A stretch of DNA of 64,000 nt from Actinotalea endophytica (GTDB taxonomy: Bacteria > Actinomycetota > Actinomycetes > Actinomycetales > Cellulomonadaceae). Below the pieces are notes generated by a model that was not told where the DNA came from, made no database searches, and saw only the letters and a program-made list of their open reading frames with translations. Where the stretch lies: positions 588,396 to 652,395 of the forward strand of contig NZ_JAOVZU010000001.1 of assembly GCF_025717005.1 (NCBI RefSeq), read 5' to 3'. Made by a program: the position numbers and the translations under genes. This document shows positions 61,001 through 64,000 of the stretch, in pieces. Numbering within the stretch: position 1 is the first letter of the stretch; every line of letters starts with the position of its first letter.

Positions 61001-64000
61001 TCAGCGGCACGCAGGCCATCCCGCTCGGCGACCTCGAGCTCGACGTGCTGTTCGGCGCCCCGACCAGCTGGGGCGCACCCGCCGCCGAAGGCCTGCAGGT
61101 GCTCCTGCTCGACATCTCCGGGAGCGAGCCCGCGTTCGACCTCGGCATCCAGCTGCACGGCGTCGGGGTGGGCCTGTCGAAGGCCGACGGCACAGCGCTG
61201 GTCTCGGAGACCGCGCTACGGCTCGGTGGGGTCAAGGCGTTCCTGTTCCTGGACCTCGAGACCGGCACCGGGAGCCTGGTCGCGTCGCACGGTGGGGCCG
61301 GCCTCGAGCTGTCCGGCTTCGGCCTGCCGCTGTCCGCAGCGCTCGGCGGCGGGGGCGGCTCGAACCCGGTCGCGTCGAACCTGCTGTCCTCGGGCGGGTC
61401 CGGCGGCGCCGGCGGCGACGACCAGTCCGTCAACCCGGTGACCGACGTCGACGTCTGGTACTGGGACGACGCCGGCGCGTCCTCGGCGACCCTGCACGTG
61501 CTGGTCGGCGGGCAGGACGGGCTGTTCTGGATCCCGATCCACGCCGGCTTCGGGCCGATCTTCATCGACGAGCTCGGCGTCGGCGTCAGCAGCACGACCC
61601 TGACCCTCGCGATCGACGGCGGTGTCAGCGTCGCCGGGCTGACCGCCGAGGTGGACGAGCTGTCCGTGGCGGTCCCGTACGCGAGCGTCACCGACCCCAG
61701 CACCTGGGTGATCGACCTCAAGGGCCTCGCGGTCGGCTACAGCGGCCCGGCGATCTCGATCGCCGGCGGCCTGGTGAAGTTCGACGGCCCGCCGATCGAG
61801 TACGACGGCATGCTGCTGGTGAAGATCGGCACCATCGGCGCGATCGTGATCGGCTCGTACGCCGTCGTGGGCGAGGGCGCCGACGAGTACACGTCGTTCG
61901 CGGTGTTCGGCGGCGTGTTCGTGCCGATCGGCCTGCCGCCGATCATCAACCTCACCGGCATCGCGCTCGGCATGGGCTACAACCGGCGCCTCGTGGTCCC
62001 CGAGGACCTCAACACCATCCCGGACTTCATGCTGGTCAAGGCGCTGGACCGCCCCGAGGACCTCGCGAACGACCCGATGAAGGCGCTCTACTCGTTCCGC
62101 GACCAGGTCCCGCCGTCCCGCGGCGCCCTGTGGTTCGCGGCCGGGCTGCGCGGCACGTCGTTCGAGATCGTCAACATCACCGCGGTCGTCTACGTCGCGC
62201 TCGACAACGGCGTCGAGGTCGGCCTGCTCGGCGTCGCGCGCATGGCGCTGCCCACCGACGACGCCGCGATCGTCAGCGTCGAGCTCGCCCTCAAGGCGCG
62301 GTTCTCCAGCGCCGAGGGACTGTTCTCGGTGCAGGCCCAGCTCACCGACAACTCGTGGCTGATCAGCAAGGACTGCCGGCTCACCGGCGGGTTCGCGTTC
62401 TTCGTGTGGTTCCGCGAGTCGCAGTTCCTGCTCACCCTCGGCGGGTACCACCCGGCGTTCCAGCCCCGGCCGGAGTACCCCGTGGTGCCGCGGATCGGCT
62501 TCGAGTGGAACTTCCTCGGCGTGGTGCACCTCAAGGGCGAGTCGTACTTCGCGCTGACCACCACGGCGATCATGACCGGCACCCGGGTCGAGGCCACCTA
62601 CGGCCCGGACTGGATCCAGGTCTGGTTCTCGGCCTACACCGACATCCTGGTGATGCGGGACCCGTTCCACTACATCGTCGACATCGGCATCTCGGTGGGG
62701 GCCCGGCTGCGGATCCGGGTGTGCTTCTTCGCCTGCGCGACCATCGAGATCAGCGTGTCCGTCGGGGCGTCGCTGCACCTCGAGGGCCCGCCGTTCCACG
62801 GCACCGTCACCGCCGACCTCGGCGTCACGTCGGTCACCGTGCCGTTCGGCGACAACGCGCTGCCCGAGCCGCCGATGCGGCACTGGGACGAGTTCGTCGA
62901 GATGTTCGTCAAGGCCGGGGACGCCAACGCGGGCAGCGTCGCCGCGCAGGTCACCACCGGGCTGCTGCCCGCCGAACCGGCCGGCGCGCCGGTCGCCCCC
63001 GGGACCGCCGAGCAGCCGTGGCGCGTGTCGGCCGAGTGGTCGCTGCGCACCGAGTCGAAGATGCCCGCACGGGGCTTCGCCCTGCAGGTCGACACGGCGA
63101 TGACCGAGGCGCAGATCGGCAGCGTGGTGTTCGGCCGGGTCGCCTCGCTGTCCACCGTCTACGACTTCGACCTCGCGCCGATGGGCGTCCCGCACGACCA
63201 CCTGACCACGGTGCACCGGGTCGTGCTCGCACGCCGGCCCGAGGGCGGCGGGGCGTTCGTCGACATGGTGCCCGCGGGCGGGGCGGCACCCGCCGACCTG
63301 GCGCTCGTGCTGGACCCCGTGCTGTTCAAGGTCGCGCCCGTGATCGCGCAGGTCTCCGAGGCGACGTACCACTCCTTCCCGCACCTCAAGCCGCCGGCCG
63401 CCGCCAACACCCTCCCGGTGCTCGCCGGACTGACCCTCGACGGGACCCCGCAGCTGGTCCGGCCGAGCGAGCGCATCCCGATCGGGACCCTGGTCGACGC
63501 GTCAAACTTCCGCCCGCTGCCGTTCGCCAAGCGCACCCCGGTGTTCATCGGGCACGTCCGGGACCTCGGTGCCGCGTGGCAGACCCTCGCCGGCCTGGCC
63601 GACGGTGTCGACGACCGCAGGCTCGTGGCCGGCGTGCTGCAGATCCTCGGCCGGCCGGCCGACCCGGAGGGCCCCGCCGTGCAGTTCGCCGAGCTGCGCG
63701 CCGCGAGCGGCCTGCGGCCCGGCGGCTACGGGCCGGTCGCGATGGGCGCGCTCGCGAACCGCCGTTCCGCGCCGCCCGTGCTGTCCGCGCTCAGCGAGGG
63801 CTTCACGCTCGAGGACCCGGGCCGGGGGACCGCCGAGGAGCCGGTCCCGATCCCGGCCGTCGAGGGCGTGGCGCTCGACCGACCGCGGCTGCAGAGCGTG
63901 CTGCAGCGTCCGGTGCCGGCCGTCGGCGCGACGCCCGCGGTGGTCACCAGCGTGCGGGCTCGCCGCCCGCTGCCGACCCGCGGCCTGGTGCCGGCGGGTG
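55051..64000 (+). CDS. Giant protein (>2,980 residues, incomplete) with embedded alpha/beta-hydrolase and DUF6603-like region
   Basis: An uninterrupted frame from ATG 55051 to the window edge with no stop, so the 3' end is outside. No signal peptide. Most of it is built of long Ala/Leu/Gly/Asp-rich beta-type segments such as LAAWHQVAPADATVHQLRLG. Residues about 960-1200 resemble a lipase-type hydrolase: VVVAHSTAGLVARQFA (candidate nucleophile Ser1063) and LVTIGAPHLGAPLPF. Residues about 2230-2700 (YDGMLLVKIGTIGAIVIGSY, then INLTGIALGMGYNRRLVVPE) resemble the DUF6603 family of large actinobacterial proteins. The family name is recalled, not searched. Translationally coupled to the 207-residue protein upstream. 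Confidence 0.85.
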   Translation, partial: MTISLGASGELAALASAIGLLDEHGELDLDWFSAPLAKLEGMLRTPSQRAALGEFFDLALPPEPQPGRPAAEKWHPLLGDLDRGNLYLTLADTGAGLTLGLAGDFHTEAGAAVPASLRVQADVVAANGAVDLVIGTAAHPIAVELRVQTDWTYDPGAGRPVGLRAVVGRFTIVPDPSNPGVSMQVVLEQLSLGGETPVDTVMDVEDLGRNAPDLIAGLLKIALAEAGPDPVLTRLADHVLALFGLADADAIPAFPFAEIADGPAAVQSWLAQLVGATGAPTAAPWLEHLAGLLGTDVAATGSGTADLPWRVPLVDLGGGEVVATLALVDGHLRVGLGVDVGGSLGGGQPDLHVEAQVALADVPLDGAAPPVVLPRATALLVLDGPGAAALVDSATVKVGSLRTGLAWDGTTLAPTLELLDNRLGATPYDRLDLTNVDSVEAAATGLVVDAITQALGSDVGRRLAAIVGLVAPEDPANPGAALPGWTHHLDLTRLVVDPAGAIGDYHRAVLTDADSWTHLLREIGLLVGLPGAIAGTGTSADPWTVTIAGAGGPELQLAAWHQVAPADATVHQLRLGLRLAATPGGASLSLSGEVLSIDLPASGSATVGFLGAQQLRLVLHPAVDTQLGAVAVSLDTLDAAAGWQPGGSFGWQVRAQGLTLAVDGDSVTVDELHLPPTAAFDLTDLPTSAAALGLDVADLVGTLRMVLVLLAEQAGAEVELGAALLGLHVHLPGLSEDAPLIVDPADPGLLLRDPAGALRSWLARLVAHVGTAGEAGLTALLRTVASLGTELLGELTGQVAGLAEDTIGAAELELAGLLGGTGSFPDPWRLPWPGGGGTTGADGPDLEVWLEPQGPPTGWLGGLRTRAQEATSPEELAAVLRETAWFDPDLRSLLRGLGLDDLLQRLVYLEVHLAAGDGVVPRDSQLPDVFGWAHGIEADAAHHLLPTHPDVIAEVAARVEELHGAGPRTVLLVGPDFADHTVWADLLAAPALQGTTDPAAHVDLRTPGIDPRTIALDGLTAVADYYTVDLGAGDLAHQAAQVAHVADRLAVLHPGPIVVVAHSTAGLVARQFAADHTDRVAGLVTIGAPHLGAPLPFLREPELGDAVRIAGVLLPQMAASPLRDALTHLLGAVEGYVPAPAPGALDVARPYPEQAFSVTAPFDLGDVPVVTIAGGLAGDLLAELGAALADHIQALTAVARPDPTHLSYGMSMPIALPGAADGPAGLARVRFGLGQIALGGAAAPRPAELLRVELDLARDGGWLVGGPGLSDVDGRLRRLQLGVTAVAGPSGTQATLDATLDQAAWRGTTAAHVDLDDPRAAALLGAAFGAALAGSPTTGPVSGLADALTAIGLVATDVAGVTSLAADAFATLRTDPVGYLGTRIPPALARPDGWAGLTGGGTDGGFRHAAAGTPYDLFVRQEGSTWRTGIETTTAPEAPLWVSADVDLVLPAFTPTVEVGAHLGVATLRYRSDGTLTLDVDPFLTDVPLLPTPSLAELGAHLEAALPDILATGVVGTVLAQVVPGLDLAALGRLLHAPGEMLADVLAGADGFDPTAVGGILTALNTAIGLPAGPGLQLPGDVSLTAAAGAAPGSVALGVQTTAPIGGVLGLGFALDIDRTRHVTPSGTVTVDTPLTGTWPQVSIEFGASIAGATLVVTPQGVAPITLLPTFSGLGALRGAGAALLPQVLDAAVAELTPHPAWLDHVLAAAGHLDLYDAAGKFSAHTATFAAMLDGTWFDGVAAGARTGVAQAVVDLLGLVPGVPGAFDAPATGLVRWTLALPAGAGDLQVSAGWGLAGPTAELAITDLHPAGAPVSLSAGTRIDPTGVDVSTSLGADFGSLGIDLVPRFELALVDGELTARFLPLAGTGDGPLVVTLAPEVSVDVGAGTAEELVVGWALPLAVQVALVAADPVLNHPLWTGGPTLEDALTDAGLLVGGNVAHPLPGVFEMLAAFLAAASDALDLTLGELHLSLVAESGRVGLGLSGTQAIPLGDLELDVLFGAPTSWGAPAAEGLQVLLLDISGSEPAFDLGIQLHGVGVGLSKADGTALVSETALRLGGVKAFLFLDLETGTGSLVASHGGAGLELSGFGLPLSAALGGGGGSNPVASNLLSSGGSGGAGGDDQSVNPVTDVDVWYWDDAGASSATLHVLVGGQDGLFWIPIHAGFGPIFIDELGVGVSSTTLTLAIDGGVSVAGLTAEVDELSVAVPYASVTDPSTWVIDLKGLAVGYSGPAISIAGGLVKFDGPPIEYDGMLLVKIGTIGAIVIGSYAVVGEGADEYTSFAVFGGVFVPIGLPPIINLTGIALGMGYNRRLVVPEDLNTIPDFMLVKALDRPEDLANDPMKALYSFRDQVPPSRGALWFAAGLRGTSFEIVNITAVVYVALDNGVEVGLLGVARMALPTDDAAIVSVELALKARFSSAEGLFSVQAQLTDNSWLISKDCRLTGGFAFFVWFRESQFLLTLGGYHPAFQPRPEYPVVPRIGFEWNFLGVVHLKGESYFALTTTAIMTGTRVEATYGPDWIQVWFSAYTDILVMRDPFHYIVDIGISVGARLRIRVCFFACATIEISVSVGASLHLEGPPFHGTVTADLGVTSVTVPFGDNALPEPPMRHWDEFVEMFVKAGDANAGSVAAQVTTGLLPAEPAGAPVAPGTAEQPWRVSAEWSLRTESKMPARGFALQVDTAMTEAQIGSVVFGRVASLSTVYDFDLAPMGVPHDHLTTVHRVVLARRPEGGGAFVDMVPAGGAAPADLALVLDPVLFKVAPVIAQVSEATYHSFPHLKPPAAANTLPVLAGLTLDGTPQLVRPSERIPIGTLVDASNFRPLPFAKRTPVFIGHVRDLGAAWQTLAGLADGVDDRRLVAGVLQILGRPADPEGPAVQFAELRAASGLRPGGYGPVAMGALANRRSAPPVLSALSEGFTLEDPGRGTAEEPVPIPAVEGVALDRPRLQSVLQRPVPAVGATPAVVTSVRARRPLPTRGLVPAG

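Noticed and set aside
54196..61158. A 2,320-codon open frame on the minus strand
   Set aside because: It is a high-GC shadow of the giant plus-strand ORF: composition is extreme (Gly/Arg/Glu/Val), no domain is recognisable, and it runs across two unrelated plus-strand genes.
61216..63384. A 722-codon open frame on the minus strand
   Set aside because: Shadow of the same giant ORF, with His/Arg/Asp-rich composition and no motifs.

Overview
The window is high-GC DNA with actinobacterial features: GTG starts, strong third-position GC, leaderless-type promoters, lipoprotein sugar-binding proteins, and many ROK, DeoR and LacI regulators paired with sugar ABC importers. The gene content (arabinose, fructoside and galactan use) fits a plant-polysaccharide degrader such as a Cellulomonas-like member of the Actinomycetota. 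That assignment is inference from content, not from a marker gene.

Region 1 (1-7.6 kb) is a pentose locus. It holds the 3' end of a probable kinase gene, araD, araA, a strong terminator, a DeoR regulator, and a ChvE-MmsA-MmsB type monosaccharide importer with a large hairpin between the binding-protein and ATPase genes. At 7.6-8.9 kb a G-homopolymer stretch leads into a patatin-like gene whose 5' part is missing. Region 2 (9-17.3 kb) is a ROK regulator divergent from a seven-gene operon: an Frc-like importer (binding protein, permease, single-domain ATPase), a nucleoside-hydrolase-like enzyme, a tagatose/psicose-3-epimerase-like enzyme, a P-loop sugar kinase and a GH32-like protein. Most genes overlap or nearly touch. 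Region 3 (17.4-21.7 kb) carries three alpha/beta hydrolases, a DeoR regulator, a DUF4406-like protein and a 29-codon coupled ORF.

Region 4 (21.8-35.8 kb) is a defence and mobile-element island. It has a PD-(D/E)XK nuclease with a partner, a DUF262-HNH-RAMA-like protein, a complete type I restriction-modification system (hsdM-hsdS-hsdR) with a YgjP-like metallopeptidase, an HTH-PIN toxin-antitoxin pair, a broken UvrD-type helicase end, a fragment resembling the C-terminus of a conjugative relaxase, and a tRNA-Lys(UUU) gene at the right edge. No integrase and no left attachment site were seen.

Region 5 (36-46.1 kb) looks like a cyclic-nucleotide module. An MFS transporter with a C-terminal cNMP-binding domain is divergent from a glutaminase-STAS-cNMP fusion, and a CRP-type palindrome lies between them. 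These are followed by a secreted protein, a two-cyclase-domain/AAA/TPR protein with the same overall plan as soluble adenylyl cyclase, and, divergent from it, a metallo-beta-lactamase-fold hydrolase that could be the phosphodiesterase. Region 6 (46.1-54.2 kb) holds a secreted GH53 galactanase with a LacI box downstream of its promoter, the convergent LacI gene, an F420-type oxidoreductase, a berberine-bridge flavoprotein, an EAL-domain phosphodiesterase and a HAD phosphatase. Region 7 (54.4 kb to the end) is a two-gene unit: a 207-residue unknown protein and an unfinished giant ORF of more than 2,980 codons with an embedded lipase-like alpha/beta-hydrolase segment.

Three gene 3' ends or junctions (7.6, 41.4 and 48.3 kb) sit in long G or C homopolymers next to GC-rich hairpins. 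The reading frames there should be treated with caution.
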